DNA of 64,000 bases, taken from positions 352,092-416,091 of the forward strand of contig JAHBUD010000002.1 of the NCBI GenBank assembly GCA_019638255.1, written 5' to 3'. The position numbers and the translations under genes were made by a program. This document shows, piece by piece, positions 14,091 through 23,663 of the stretch (positions are counted from its first letter, which is position 1; every line of letters begins with the position of its first letter). Under the pieces are notes generated by a model. The model was not told the DNA's origin, did not search any database, and saw nothing but the letters and a program-made list of their open reading frames with translations. The stretch is from Cyclobacteriaceae bacterium (GTDB lineage: Bacteria; Bacteroidota; Bacteroidia; Cytophagales; Cyclobacteriaceae).

Positions 14091-17000
14091 TTAGTTTTTA
14101 AGCGGTTCGTAATCCTTAAACGGTGAAATGGTTACCTTCTCCATCATTTCCCGGTATTGCTTCCAGGTAGTGTCGTAGAAATTATTCACGCGCTTCGTTA
14201 CCTCAGCCATTTTGTCTTCCGCATGTTTATACACACGCCTGTCGGTTTCGCTTATCGGATCGCGTGAACGGCCAATATATCCCTGTGCTGTTTGGATATA
14301 TGAAACCGGTGTTGGATCCGGTGAACGGACAATGCCTTGACGGTTATCAACCTTGCCAAGAATAAAATCAAACAACGCATTGATGGAGTCTTTAACTGCT
14401 TTTGTTCTGTCAGTTGCTTCCTTCAGATCCGTGCGCTTTGAATCTTTAATCTTCTTCTCGTACTCCTCCGCTATTTCCTTTGACTCACGAAGTCTGTCGG
14501 TAGCGGCTGTTGCGATGCCCCTCAATTTTTGCAAATCCTTAATCATGGCATAGCGTTGCTCGTACACAGAAACCGGAACGTCCATGCGCGGATCAGTTTT
14601 CACGGTTATGGAGGTTGAATCATTCTGGTCACCAAAAGTCAGGCGTAATTTATAAGTACCCGGAAGAACAGCTGTTCCACCAAAGCCACCCCAGCCTCCT
14701 CCACCTGTACCACCACGAGGGCGCTCACGTGAGGGCTGACGATCGCTTTTTTCATTCAGCATCCAACTCATTCTGTAAATGCCATTGGTTTCCGGAGCCT
14801 TCTGACGAATCGTATTTATCAATTCACCTTTTGCATTAAAAATCTCCAGCTTTACTGAATCGTATTTTACATTCGATTTAGGCGCAGGTGTAGCAGTAGG
14901 CTTAACTTCTTCCTTACCCTTTTTTGCTTTAGGATCAGCGGCCGGAGGAGGTGTTGAAGGTGATAAAGGTTTATTTACAGAATAGGAAATCATTGCACCA
15001 GCAGGACGATTCTGTCCGTTGAATACCGCATTGGCATCAAAGCGTGGTCCTGAAGGTTGCTGGATAGACACCAAGTAAGCATCTGGTGGTGTAAATATAT
15101 GAGTAGTTTTAGTCGCTACAGCCGATGACTTCGCCATCTCGCGAAGCGGACGAATATCATCCAACACATAGATGGCGCGTCCAAACGTCCCGATAACAAG
15201 ATCATGCTCACGCGGATGAATCACCATATCAATGGTTGGTGTTCCTGCCGGATAACCATTCGTCCACTTTGTCCAGTTTTTGGCACCATCAATCGTCACA
15301 AATAATCCATTCTCCGCTCCGAGGAAGATCAGTTTCGGCTCTACCGGATCCTGTACTACGGAAAGCGTGAAGTTGTTCTCACCAATTTGCGCGGGTGTAA
15401 CCAAACTCTCCCAGGTTGCTCCAAAATCCTTTGTGCGAAACAGGTACGGCTTATAATCAAACATCCGGTAGTTATTCACCACCACAAATGCTTCACCTGC
15501 ATTGTACGTTGACGCTTGTATTTGCGCAACCCACGAATTTTTTGGCATGCCGATAATTCTTGCCGTGGTGTTCGACCATGTTTTGCCACCGTCTTGTGTT
15601 ACCTGCACTTGTCCGTCATCGGTACCTGCCCAAATTACACCTTGCTTAACCGGGCTTGGTGCGATAGCCAGTATCGTACAGTGATTTTCTGCACCCGTTG
15701 CATCCATCGTTAACCCACCACTTTCGTGTTGTTTTTGTTTGGATGGATCGTTGGTTGTTAAATCCGGTGAAATGATTTCCCACGTATTGCCCTTGTTAGT
15801 CGACTTATGCAAGAACTGACTTCCATAATAGATGGTAGCATTATTATGAGGATCCTGGGCCAACGCAGCATTCCAGTTGAAACGCAACTTCATGTTTGCA
15901 TCCGGATGTGTAGGGCGAAGATTTTTTGCGAATCCTGTTTGTAAATCAAAACGTGCCAGGTTACCACCTTGCGACATGGCATAGCCATAGCGGTTGTCAT
16001 CTGGATCGGGTGACACATCAAAGCCATCGCCAAATAAAACTTCCTGCCAGTAGCTGTTACGGATACCGGCATTGCGCCACACGTAAGCCGGACCAACCCA
16101 TGAGCCATTATCCTGCATACCACCATACACATTGTACGGATGCGCCATGTCTACATTAATATGGTAGAACTGACCCACCGGAATGTTATCCGCAAACACC
16201 CAGGTCTTTCCCATATCGCGCGAAATGTTCAACCCACCATCATTACCTTCAATAATCAGGTTTGGATTTTCGGGGTGAATCCACCACGCATGGTGATCGG
16301 GGTGAACACCAAAGTACGGCAGCAATTGCTGAAAAGATTTTCCGCCATCTTCACTCACATTTACACGCGAGAAAATAGTATACAACCGGTTTTCATTTTT
16401 CGGATCAACATAAATCTCATAATAATAGAATGGTCGGTCACCGATTTCATTCTTGTCATTAACCATTGTCCACTTCTCACCGCCATCTTCCGAACGGTAC
16501 AAGGCGTTTTTCTTGGATTCAACCAGGGCATACACAATGTTTGGCTTGCTTCGTGCGATGGCGAGGCCCATTCGGCCAAGGTCACCTTCAGGCAAGCCTT
16601 CTTTGCTTGTTAACTTCTTCCAGTTTTTACCACCATCATACGTTACATGAAGGCCAGAGCCCGGGCCACCGGAATTAAATGTCCACGGCATTCTGCGGTG
16701 CTCCCACATGTTTGCGAAAAGTTTATTCGGGTTGGATGGATCCATTACCAACTCGGCACAACCGGTTTTGTTATCCACAAACAGAATACGCTCCCATGTA
16801 GCACCTCCATCGGTTGTTTTGTAAACACCACGCTCAGGGTGTTCGCCCCACGGAGAACCAATGGCGCCAACATAAACGGTATTGGGATTTTTTGGATCGA
16901 TGATGACACGGTGAATGTGACGGGTTTTTTCAAGGCCCATCAACTTCCATGTTTTTCCACCATCCAATGTTTTGTAGATGCCGTAGCCACCATTCAAGCT

Positions 17001-17333
17001 GTTGCGCGGGTTACCCTCACCAGTACCCACCCACACCACAGCGGGGTTATCCTGCTGAATAGCGATTGCGCCAATGGATAATGTAGCTTCCTTGTCAAAA
17101 ATGGGTTCCCAGGTTACGCCACCACTCGTAGAAAGCCACACACCGCCAGAAGCGGCACCGGCATAAATAATATCAGGGTTGCTCACCACCGCATCAATAG
17201 CAGTGATACGGCCACTCATGCCGGCCGGACCAATGGCCCGGGGGCTCATGCCCTTCAATTTTTCCATGTCGAGTTTTTGCGACCAGGCCGGAACGATCAA
17301 CATCAGGCCAAGAATTATCAGTAGAAATCTCAT
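14091..17333 (-). CDS. Secreted Vps10/sortilin-like BNR-repeat propeller protein
   Basis: Large exported protein (1080 residues, signal peptide to about residue 18). At least ten Asp-box/BNR motifs of the form SxDGGxxW are spread over residues 65-720 (for example TLDGGKTWKLM, TTDGGATWERI, TQDGGKTWSNT), giving a double propeller like the Vps10 domain. A Pro/Lys-rich linker (near 800-830) and a Gly-rich loop (RGGTGGGGWGGFGG) lead to a C-terminal helical region. Members are often labelled glycosyl hydrolase, but I see no catalytic residues that would prove it. Probably surface or periplasmic binding. Monocistronic. Confidence 0.85.
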   Translation of the reverse strand: MRFLLIILGLMLIVPAWSQKLDMEKLKGMSPRAIGPAGMSGRITAIDAVVSNPDIIYAGAASGGVWLSTSGGVTWEPIFDKEATLSIGAIAIQQDNPAVVWVGTGEGNPRNSLNGGYGIYKTLDGGKTWKLMGLEKTRHIHRVIIDPKNPNTVYVGAIGSPWGEHPERGVYKTTDGGATWERILFVDNKTGCAELVMDPSNPNKLFANMWEHRRMPWTFNSGGPGSGLHVTYDGGKNWKKLTSKEGLPEGDLGRMGLAIARSKPNIVYALVESKKNALYRSEDGGEKWTMVNDKNEIGDRPFYYYEIYVDPKNENRLYTIFSRVNVSEDGGKSFQQLLPYFGVHPDHHAWWIHPENPNLIIEGNDGGLNISRDMGKTWVFADNIPVGQFYHINVDMAHPYNVYGGMQDNGSWVGPAYVWRNAGIRNSYWQEVLFGDGFDVSPDPDDNRYGYAMSQGGNLARFDLQTGFAKNLRPTHPDANMKLRFNWNAALAQDPHNNATIYYGSQFLHKSTNKGNTWEIISPDLTTNDPSKQKQHESGGLTMDATGAENHCTILAIAPSPVKQGVIWAGTDDGQVQVTQDGGKTWSNTTARIIGMPKNSWVAQIQASTYNAGEAFVVVNNYRMFDYKPYLFRTKDFGATWESLVTPAQIGENNFTLSVVQDPVEPKLIFLGAENGLFVTIDGAKNWTKWTNGYPAGTPTIDMVIHPREHDLVIGTFGRAIYVLDDIRPLREMAKSSAVATKTTHIFTPPDAYLVSIQQPSGPRFDANAVFNGQNRPAGAMISYSVNKPLSPSTPPPAADPKAKKGKEEVKPTATPAPKSNVKYDSVKLEIFNAKGELINTIRQKAPETNGIYRMSWMLNEKSDRQPSRERPRGGTGGGGWGGFGGTAVLPGTYKLRLTFGDQNDSTSITVKTDPRMDVPVSVYEQRYAMIKDLQKLRGIATAATDRLRESKEIAEEYEKKIKDSKRTDLKEATDRTKAVKDSINALFDFILGKVDNRQGIVRSPDPTPVSYIQTAQGYIGRSRDPISETDRRVYKHAEDKMAEVTKRVNNFYDTTWKQYREMMEKVTISPFKDYEPLKN

Positions 17334-17560
17334 AGGTAGTATAATTTTTTTTAGATGGGCTAATATACCTTTCAGTCCAGCGATTTACAGCAGCACTTTA
17401 CTAAACCTGATTTTTCTGGGATGGATCGCCCGGGGGTTATGTAAGCGGCTTCGGAAAATCTCTCATAATGGCATGATCACGTAGGGGTAACATGGTTGTA
17501 AGTTGTCGTACTACCAGAAATCGCCTAAAACCTTAACTTGCGCGTAAACCGCAACCCCAC

Positions 17561-18139
17561 GTGCAATCATCACCCGAAAGTTTTAGTGCGATCCGTTTGG
17601 GCGACATAAACGCTTTTGAGATGATGTTTAAAACCTACTACCAACCCTTGTGCCGATACGCCTCCACCTTTGTGGGCAACCCTGAAGACTCGGAAGAAAT
17701 TGTACAGTCGGCCTTTATTGGGATATGGGAGAAACGCCAAAACATTGACATCACCACTTCTGTAAAGGCCTACCTGTACCGGGCCATTCGTAATGCTTGT
17801 TTAAATGAGATCAAACATCAGAAGGTAAAGCAGTTGCATGCCGACCATGAACTGAGAACTGGCGAAAAGTATGCAGAAGCTACTGATCAAGGGGCACTTC
17901 GTGATGAACTGGAAGAAAAAATCAAAACGGCCTTGTTGGCTTTGCCGGAACAATGCCGCATCATTTTTCAGCTTAGCCGGTTTGAAGAGTTGAAATACCA
18001 GGAGATTGCAGATCAATTAAACCTCTCGATTAAAACCGTAGAGAACCAGATGGGCAAAGCATTGAAAATAATGCGCGAACAACTGCGCGACTACCTGCCC
18101 CTGATAGCCATAGTACTGAACGGACTGCTTGACCCATGA
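17561..18139 (+). CDS. ECF RNA polymerase sigma factor (FecI-like)
   Basis: Sigma-70 family factor of 192 residues. Region 2 is visible as FKTYYQPLCRYASTFVGN, then EDSEEIVQSAFIGIWEKR and LYRAIRNACLNEIKHQK; region 4 as LPEQCRIIFQLSRFEELKYQ and EIADQLNLSIKTVENQMGKA. It starts with GTG (VQSSPESFS); no in-frame ATG lies before region 2. Its last codons overlap the FecR gene (ATGA), as in classical sigma/anti-sigma pairs. It should direct RNA polymerase to the genes of this locus, perhaps including the TonB receptor at 20995. Confidence 0.9.
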   Translation: MQSSPESFSAIRLGDINAFEMMFKTYYQPLCRYASTFVGNPEDSEEIVQSAFIGIWEKRQNIDITTSVKAYLYRAIRNACLNEIKHQKVKQLHADHELRTGEKYAEATDQGALRDELEEKIKTALLALPEQCRIIFQLSRFEELKYQEIADQLNLSIKTVENQMGKALKIMREQLRDYLPLIAIVLNGLLDP

Positions 18140-19107
18140 ACGGAGAAGGATACGATATGGAAGATTTAATCGGCAAGTACATTACCGGTGAGGCTACTGG
18201 GCAGGAAACACAGTTGGTTCGGGAGTGGTGTGCCCTATCGGAAGAGAATCAAAAATATGTCGATCATGCCAAATTGATTTACGAGAAAACGCAGGCTGAT
18301 GATGGACATGTATATAATGTTGATGCAGCTTGGGAAAAAGTCAAAGAGAAGATAAATGCCGGAAAAGTTAGAACTCTCTCTGTTGTAAACCTGTGGCGCG
18401 TTGCGGCCAGCCTTTTGCTGATCAGCGTACTCTCCTACTTTCTCTACTTGCAGTTCTTCAGTACTGAACAACTTCATTTAGCCACTCAAGTAGAAGTAAT
18501 AACACAAGCGCTTGCTGACAACACAGAACTATCGCTGAATAAGAACAGTAGTGCAGAAGTTGTATACAACGAACGTAAAAAAACAGGCTTGATTAAGTTA
18601 ACCGGTGAAGCCACCATTGTAATAAAGCCTGAAAAAGAAGTGGATTGGCTGGTACAGACTGATGATCTGTTTATTCGCGATATCGGTACAACGTTTAACG
18701 TAAATGCTTATCCGGCCAATCCGGTAGTTGAGGTTTCTGTTATTGAAGGTGAAGTGCACTTCTATACACATCAGGATGATGGGATATTTATCAAGGCTGG
18801 TGAAAAAGGTTTGTACGATAAATCCACAAAACAATTTTCAAAAGTAGAAGCCGACCCGAATGTAATAGCCTACAAAACACTGGAGTTTATTTTCGATGAT
18901 GTTGCGCTGAGCGATGCTGTAAACCAACTCAGCGATATCTACAACAGGAAGATTGTTGTTGCTGAAAATTTAAAAACATGTCGGCTTACGGTAAGCTTTA
19001 CCAATGAAGACCTGGAAACCATACTGGGCATAATTGCTGAAACCCTTAACTTAACCATAACAACATCAGGAACAGACATAATTCTTAATGGAGATGGCTG
19101 TCCGTAG
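18136..19107 (+). CDS. FecR family anti-sigma factor
   Basis: Membrane-bound regulator of the sigma factor encoded just before it. A cytoplasmic N-terminus of about 90 residues, one membrane helix (VAASLLLISVLSYFLYL, near 93-109), then a periplasmic FecR domain with GEATIVIKP and FIRDIGTTFNVNAYP. A C-terminal DUF4974-like domain (LEFIFDDVALSDAVNQLSDI and onward) is typical of Bacteroidota FecR proteins. Length 323 residues is normal. It overlaps the sigma gene by 4 nt and is followed after 48 nt by the STN-domain protein, its likely signal partner. Confidence 0.9.
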   Translation: MNGEGYDMEDLIGKYITGEATGQETQLVREWCALSEENQKYVDHAKLIYEKTQADDGHVYNVDAAWEKVKEKINAGKVRTLSVVNLWRVAASLLLISVLSYFLYLQFFSTEQLHLATQVEVITQALADNTELSLNKNSSAEVVYNERKKTGLIKLTGEATIVIKPEKEVDWLVQTDDLFIRDIGTTFNVNAYPANPVVEVSVIEGEVHFYTHQDDGIFIKAGEKGLYDKSTKQFSKVEADPNVIAYKTLEFIFDDVALSDAVNQLSDIYNRKIVVAENLKTCRLTVSFTNEDLETILGIIAETLNLTITTSGTDIILNGDGCP

Positions 19108-19155
19108 GAAACCTTCAGACCAATTACCCGTTAGTGACTGCGTCTCGCATTCCCA

Positions 19156-20820
19156 ATGAGATTTTTTTACTACACTTTTCTGGTTGCTGCTTCCCTGAGC
19201 GTTTTCGCCCAACAGGTTCCTGTTCTCGAACGACCGGTTACGATTACTGCCCACAATGAACGATTGGATGTTTTCTTGAAAAAACTTTCGCAGGAGGCGG
19301 GTTGTGTATTCTCCTACAGCGCATCGGCTCTGGACGTTTCACGATCGGTTTCTTACAGTTTTGAACAACAACCCACCCGTGAAATATTAGAAACTGTCTT
19401 TGATGGCAACATCAAAATGAAACAAAAGGGGGTGTATGTTATTCTCACACCTGCACCTAAGATATCCAAAGAAGTAGTTATTCGCGGATATGTAGTAGAT
19501 GAAACTTCCGGTTCGCGAATCAGCGAAGCTACAGTTTACAATCCGGTTACGCTGCGTTCCGTTACAACGGACGAATACGGATATTTTGAATATGTTGTTA
19601 AAAAACCAACAGTAGAAGACTACAAGCTGATGGTTAAAAAGGTTGATTACACCGACACGGAAATACTGGTGCCAAAAAAACGTTCATCATTCCAGAAAAT
19701 CTCCATCAAAGTCGACAAGGAAAAACTCAACCATGTTGGAGAAAGCATTGCCAAACCAGCAACCCGGGCTTGGTCGTGGACAAAAAGTTCGGTAGCAAGC
19801 ATCAACCTGAACAACGTTCGCGATACCATTCACCGCACCTGGCAGATCTCATTTGTCCCTTTTGTTGGTACCAACCGCAAGTTAAGTGGCAGCGTTACTA
19901 ACGATTGGTCGTTCAATATTATTGGTGGCTATTCAGCCGGAACAAATAAAGCTGAATTTGGAGGTGTGTTTAACATCAACACCGGAAATGTAAAAGCCTT
20001 TCAGGCAGCCGGTGTATTTAACCTGAATGGAGGAGAAACAAGAGGCGTTCAATTGGGGGGCATGTTCAATGTAAATCTTCAATCAACACAAGGCGTTCAG
20101 GCAGGAGGATTTGCAAACCTGGCTATGCAGGATGCGCGTGGCGCCCAACTTGCCGGTTTTCTAAACCTAACCGCCCGTCATACCGAAGGTGCACAAGTTG
20201 CGGGCTTCGCCAACATCAGCAAATCCATCAACGGTACGCAGGTAGCAGCATTTGTAAACATCGCGAAGCATGTTTCAGGATCACAAATTGGTTTTCTTAA
20301 CATAGCCGATAGCATCCGTGGTGTGCCCGTTGGCTTTTTAAGTTTCGTTACTAATGGATACCACACACTTGAACTGGGTGCCGATGAAGTGATACCGGTC
20401 AACATTTCCTTTCGCACCGGTGTTCGGGGTTTTTACACTAACATCAGTATTGGCGTTCGGCCGGAAAAGGCTGATTCTATTACTTGGTCGTTTGGTTATG
20501 GGGTAGGTACTTCGCCACGCATTCTGAAAAAATTGTACCTGAATATTGAGGCATCGGCAAATCAAGTCAACAAAGGAAACGTAGAAGCACTGAACCTTGT
20601 AAACCGAATTTACACCGGACTGGAGTATCAAGTTGCCCGTAAGTTTGCCATCTATGCCGGACCAACACTTTCTATCCGGGTATATGACATCACGTATAAC
20701 CGTCACCCGGATTTATTTACCTACTATAAGCCCACCTTGCTGTCTGATAAAATTTATCCGGACGATAACCTGGGAGTACAGTTGTGGTGGGGATTCAAGG
20801 CAGGTGTCAGACTGTTTTAA
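19156..20820 (+). CDS. STN-domain protein with LA_2272-like surface repeats
   Basis: A 554-residue envelope protein. Signal peptide to about residue 15, secretin/TonB short N-terminal (STN) domain at about 23-90, carboxypeptidase-like segment at about 112-190. Then a run of repeats of roughly 20 residues (residues 265-395) such as GVQLGGMFNVN, GVQAGGFANLA, GAQLAGFLNLT and GAQVAGFANIS, like the LA_2272/LA_2273 surface repeat. It has neither plug nor receptor barrel motif. In FecR systems the STN domain of a TonB receptor contacts FecR; here it sits on a different scaffold. Third gene of the sigma/FecR operon. Confidence 0.78.
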   Translation: MRFFYYTFLVAASLSVFAQQVPVLERPVTITAHNERLDVFLKKLSQEAGCVFSYSASALDVSRSVSYSFEQQPTREILETVFDGNIKMKQKGVYVILTPAPKISKEVVIRGYVVDETSGSRISEATVYNPVTLRSVTTDEYGYFEYVVKKPTVEDYKLMVKKVDYTDTEILVPKKRSSFQKISIKVDKEKLNHVGESIAKPATRAWSWTKSSVASINLNNVRDTIHRTWQISFVPFVGTNRKLSGSVTNDWSFNIIGGYSAGTNKAEFGGVFNINTGNVKAFQAAGVFNLNGGETRGVQLGGMFNVNLQSTQGVQAGGFANLAMQDARGAQLAGFLNLTARHTEGAQVAGFANISKSINGTQVAAFVNIAKHVSGSQIGFLNIADSIRGVPVGFLSFVTNGYHTLELGADEVIPVNISFRTGVRGFYTNISIGVRPEKADSITWSFGYGVGTSPRILKKLYLNIEASANQVNKGNVEALNLVNRIYTGLEYQVARKFAIYAGPTLSIRVYDITYNRHPDLFTYYKPTLLSDKIYPDDNLGVQLWWGFKAGVRLF

Positions 20821-20994
20821 AAATTTCCTAATCCTTTTTCACACCCACAATTCTGACGGTTTTTATCCCTTGGGGATCATGCCCAGTGCTTGAGCATGTG
20901 ACTCAGGAGCAAAATTAATGGAACTAGTTTTTTCATCGGGCATAGGGGTTAAAGCCTTTCGACTTGTCATAAGACCGAAATCAAATAATAACCC

Positions 20995-23340
20995 ATGAAA
21001 ACATTGAAATTAGCCCTTATTATTATTTCCCTGCTTGCCCCCTCTATCACTCACGCCCAAACCTTAACCCAAACCATCCGCGGCAAAATCGTTGATCAGG
21101 TCACACAATTCCCTCTGCCAGGCGCTACGGTTGTGATTCTGAATACCGATCCGCTGATCGGTGCAACCACCGATACGGAAGGAGAATTTAAAATCCAAAA
21201 ATTACCGATTGGCACCTACACGTTGCGCATAAGCTTTATCGGTTACAAAGATTTTGTTCTTCCGAACGTAATCGTGAACTCCGGCAAAGAGGTGGTGCTC
21301 AACATTCCCATTGAAGAAGATATTGTGATGATGGATGCCATCGTTGTAACCGCGGTTGAGAAAGATCGCACCGTTAACGATATGGTACTGGTTAGCGGTC
21401 GTACCTTTTCGGTAGAAGAAACAAGAAAGTTTGCGGCTGCCATTAATGACCCCGCCCGTATGGCCGCATCATTTACGGGAGTAGTAAGTACCGATGATGG
21501 GAACAACAACATCTCAATTCGTGGAAACAATCCCCATGGCTTACTGTGGAGAATGGAAGGTATTGATATACCCAACCCCAATCATTTTGTATCACCCGGA
21601 GCATCGGGTGGTGGCATTTCCATTTTAAGTTCACAACTCCTTACCAATTCTGATTTTATAACCGGGGCATTCTCGCCCGAATATGGCAACGCATTATCCG
21701 GTGTGTTTGATTTAAGCTTGCGCAAAGGGAATAATGAAAAAAGAGAATTGACTTTACAGGCGGGTTTTCTCGGAATCGATTTTGCCGCTGAAGGTCCGAT
21801 TGCCAAAAATTACAAAGGCTCCTACCTTGTTAATTATCGGTACTCAACGCTATCCATACTTTCTCAAGTAGGTGTGCCGCTGGGAGATTACATCACCAAC
21901 TTTCAGGATTTATCCTTGAATATCCATTTACCTGCCGGTAAAAAGAGCAGCTTCACCCTGTTTGGCTTTGGGGGATTAAGCGATCAAAAAAATACAGCGA
22001 AGAAAGATTCAACCGCCTGGGAATATGATTACGAACGTTTTAGCTCAAACTATTTTTCAAATACCGGGGCGTTGGGCATTAAGCACGCCTACATGATGAA
22101 TAAAAATAACTTTCTGCAGACAACGGTATTGGCATCGGGCAACGAACTGGGTGACAAAACCTTCAAACTGGACGATGAATATGTTAATCAACGCTGGTAC
22201 GATGGAAACTTTACCAACAGCAAGATTACACTCAGCTCTGTTTTAAATACAAAATTATCTGCGCGCTACAGTCTGCGAAGTGGTGTATACCTTAACCAAC
22301 TCTATTATAGTATGCGACAACAGTCTCTTCATACAGATGTAAATGAGTTTTTAACTGATATCAATTCAAAAGGAAGCACACAAAGCATCCAGGCTTTTTC
22401 TCAACTTAATGTGAAAGCATCCGAAAGACTTACAATTAATGGAGGATTACATTACCTTCATTTTCTCCTGAACAACTCCTTTTCTGTAGAGCCACGGTTC
22501 AGCGCATCGTATGAATTGGATAACCGCCAACGCGTAAACTTCGGTTATGGCTTGCACAGTCAAATACAACCGCTGGGTACTTATTTTGGTGAGTACGAGG
22601 ATAACGGACAGGTTACCAAACCAAACCAACACTTGGACCTGAGCAAATCGCATCACGTTGTGCTTGGTTACGACCGTTCACTCAATCCATTTTTACGCAT
22701 GAAGGTCGAAACGTACTACCAGCATCTTTTCAACATTCCAATAAAGCCAGGTGCTGATCAAACCTACTCCATACTCAATCAACAGTGGTCGTATGAAACT
22801 GATCCGTTGGTTAACGATGGATACGGAAAGAACTACGGAGTTGAATTTACACTGGAGCAGTTCACGCACAACAATTTGTACTTTCTCTTTTCCTCTTCCT
22901 TGTACAATTCATTATACAAAACCAATGAGAACAAATGGCGCAATACCCGTTTTAACGGAAATGCAAACTTCACACTTACTGCCGGTAAAGAGTACACATT
23001 ATCTAAGGATCGTGTATTCGGAATAAATCTCAGAAGCATTTATGGAGGCGGGTTGCGCACAACGCCCATCAATTTAGAAGAATCAATGACGAGGGGAGAA
23101 ACTGTATTTTACGATGAGCAAGCATTTGAAGAGAGGAACCCCGCGTATTTCCGTACCGATATACGGGTGAGCTTAAAACGAAACAAACCAAAGTCTACCC
23201 ATACACTTGCTTTGGACATACAGAATGTGACCAACCGGAAAAATGTTTATGGCAGCTACTTTGAACCGCTAACCGGACAAATAACCACCGCATATCAAAC
23301 TCCGCTAATACCGGTGTTGAGTTATAGAATTGAATTTTAA
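20995..23340 (+). CDS. TonB-dependent receptor with carboxypeptidase-like domain
   Basis: Outer-membrane receptor of 781 residues. Signal peptide (to THAQ, residue 22), carboxypeptidase-regulatory-like domain at about 28-110 (QFPLPGATVVIL, LRISFIGYKDFV), plug at about 115-240 and barrel to the C-terminus (LSYRIEF). The plug carries the motif NNISIRGNNPHGLLWRMEGI (with IPNPNHF following), typical of a Bacteroidota subfamily without assigned substrate. It lacks an STN domain. It begins 174 nt after the sigma-FecR-STN operon and may be a target of that system. Cargo unknown. Confidence 0.87.
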   Translation: MKTLKLALIIISLLAPSITHAQTLTQTIRGKIVDQVTQFPLPGATVVILNTDPLIGATTDTEGEFKIQKLPIGTYTLRISFIGYKDFVLPNVIVNSGKEVVLNIPIEEDIVMMDAIVVTAVEKDRTVNDMVLVSGRTFSVEETRKFAAAINDPARMAASFTGVVSTDDGNNNISIRGNNPHGLLWRMEGIDIPNPNHFVSPGASGGGISILSSQLLTNSDFITGAFSPEYGNALSGVFDLSLRKGNNEKRELTLQAGFLGIDFAAEGPIAKNYKGSYLVNYRYSTLSILSQVGVPLGDYITNFQDLSLNIHLPAGKKSSFTLFGFGGLSDQKNTAKKDSTAWEYDYERFSSNYFSNTGALGIKHAYMMNKNNFLQTTVLASGNELGDKTFKLDDEYVNQRWYDGNFTNSKITLSSVLNTKLSARYSLRSGVYLNQLYYSMRQQSLHTDVNEFLTDINSKGSTQSIQAFSQLNVKASERLTINGGLHYLHFLLNNSFSVEPRFSASYELDNRQRVNFGYGLHSQIQPLGTYFGEYEDNGQVTKPNQHLDLSKSHHVVLGYDRSLNPFLRMKVETYYQHLFNIPIKPGADQTYSILNQQWSYETDPLVNDGYGKNYGVEFTLEQFTHNNLYFLFSSSLYNSLYKTNENKWRNTRFNGNANFTLTAGKEYTLSKDRVFGINLRSIYGGGLRTTPINLEESMTRGETVFYDEQAFEERNPAYFRTDIRVSLKRNKPKSTHTLALDIQNVTNRKNVYGSYFEPLTGQITTAYQTPLIPVLSYRIEF

Positions 23341-23663
23341 AAATGACAAGTGGGTTTTTTATGGCAAAAAAAGCATCAAGGAGACAGTAAGTGAAAAATC
23401 TCGGATTCATATCGGTTTTATTTTGCACGTAAACCGTGGCATTGGTGAAAAGGTTAGCTCTACGCTGCGTCACTAGGTAACCAGCAATGCCTTGATTTCC
23501 AGAATAGGGATTTGGTCTGGCTGTTCATGCAATTCAAGTAGTCTTCGGTACTCCTGGTCGACCTGAATAATTCTTTCATCCTTCGAAACAAGCTCATTGG
23601 CTACAGTGAACATTCTAAACCTTTTGGCAGGCCACATTTGCGGAGAAACAAAATATAGCCATT
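23341..23663. other. Intergenic region, one doubtful small ORF
   Basis: No terminator, promoter or RNA can be named here. The minus strand holds an unrecognised 54-codon frame (23473-23637) starting MWPAKRFRMF and ending EIKALLVT. It has charged, protein-like composition and could be a small gene or a remnant, but nothing supports it beyond the open frame. Confidence 0.3.

Noticed and set aside
23473..23637. 54-codon minus-strand frame (MWPAKRFRMF ... EIKALLVT) as a gene
   Set aside because: No homologue recognised, no promoter or ribosome binding site visible; kept only as a remark on the intergenic region.
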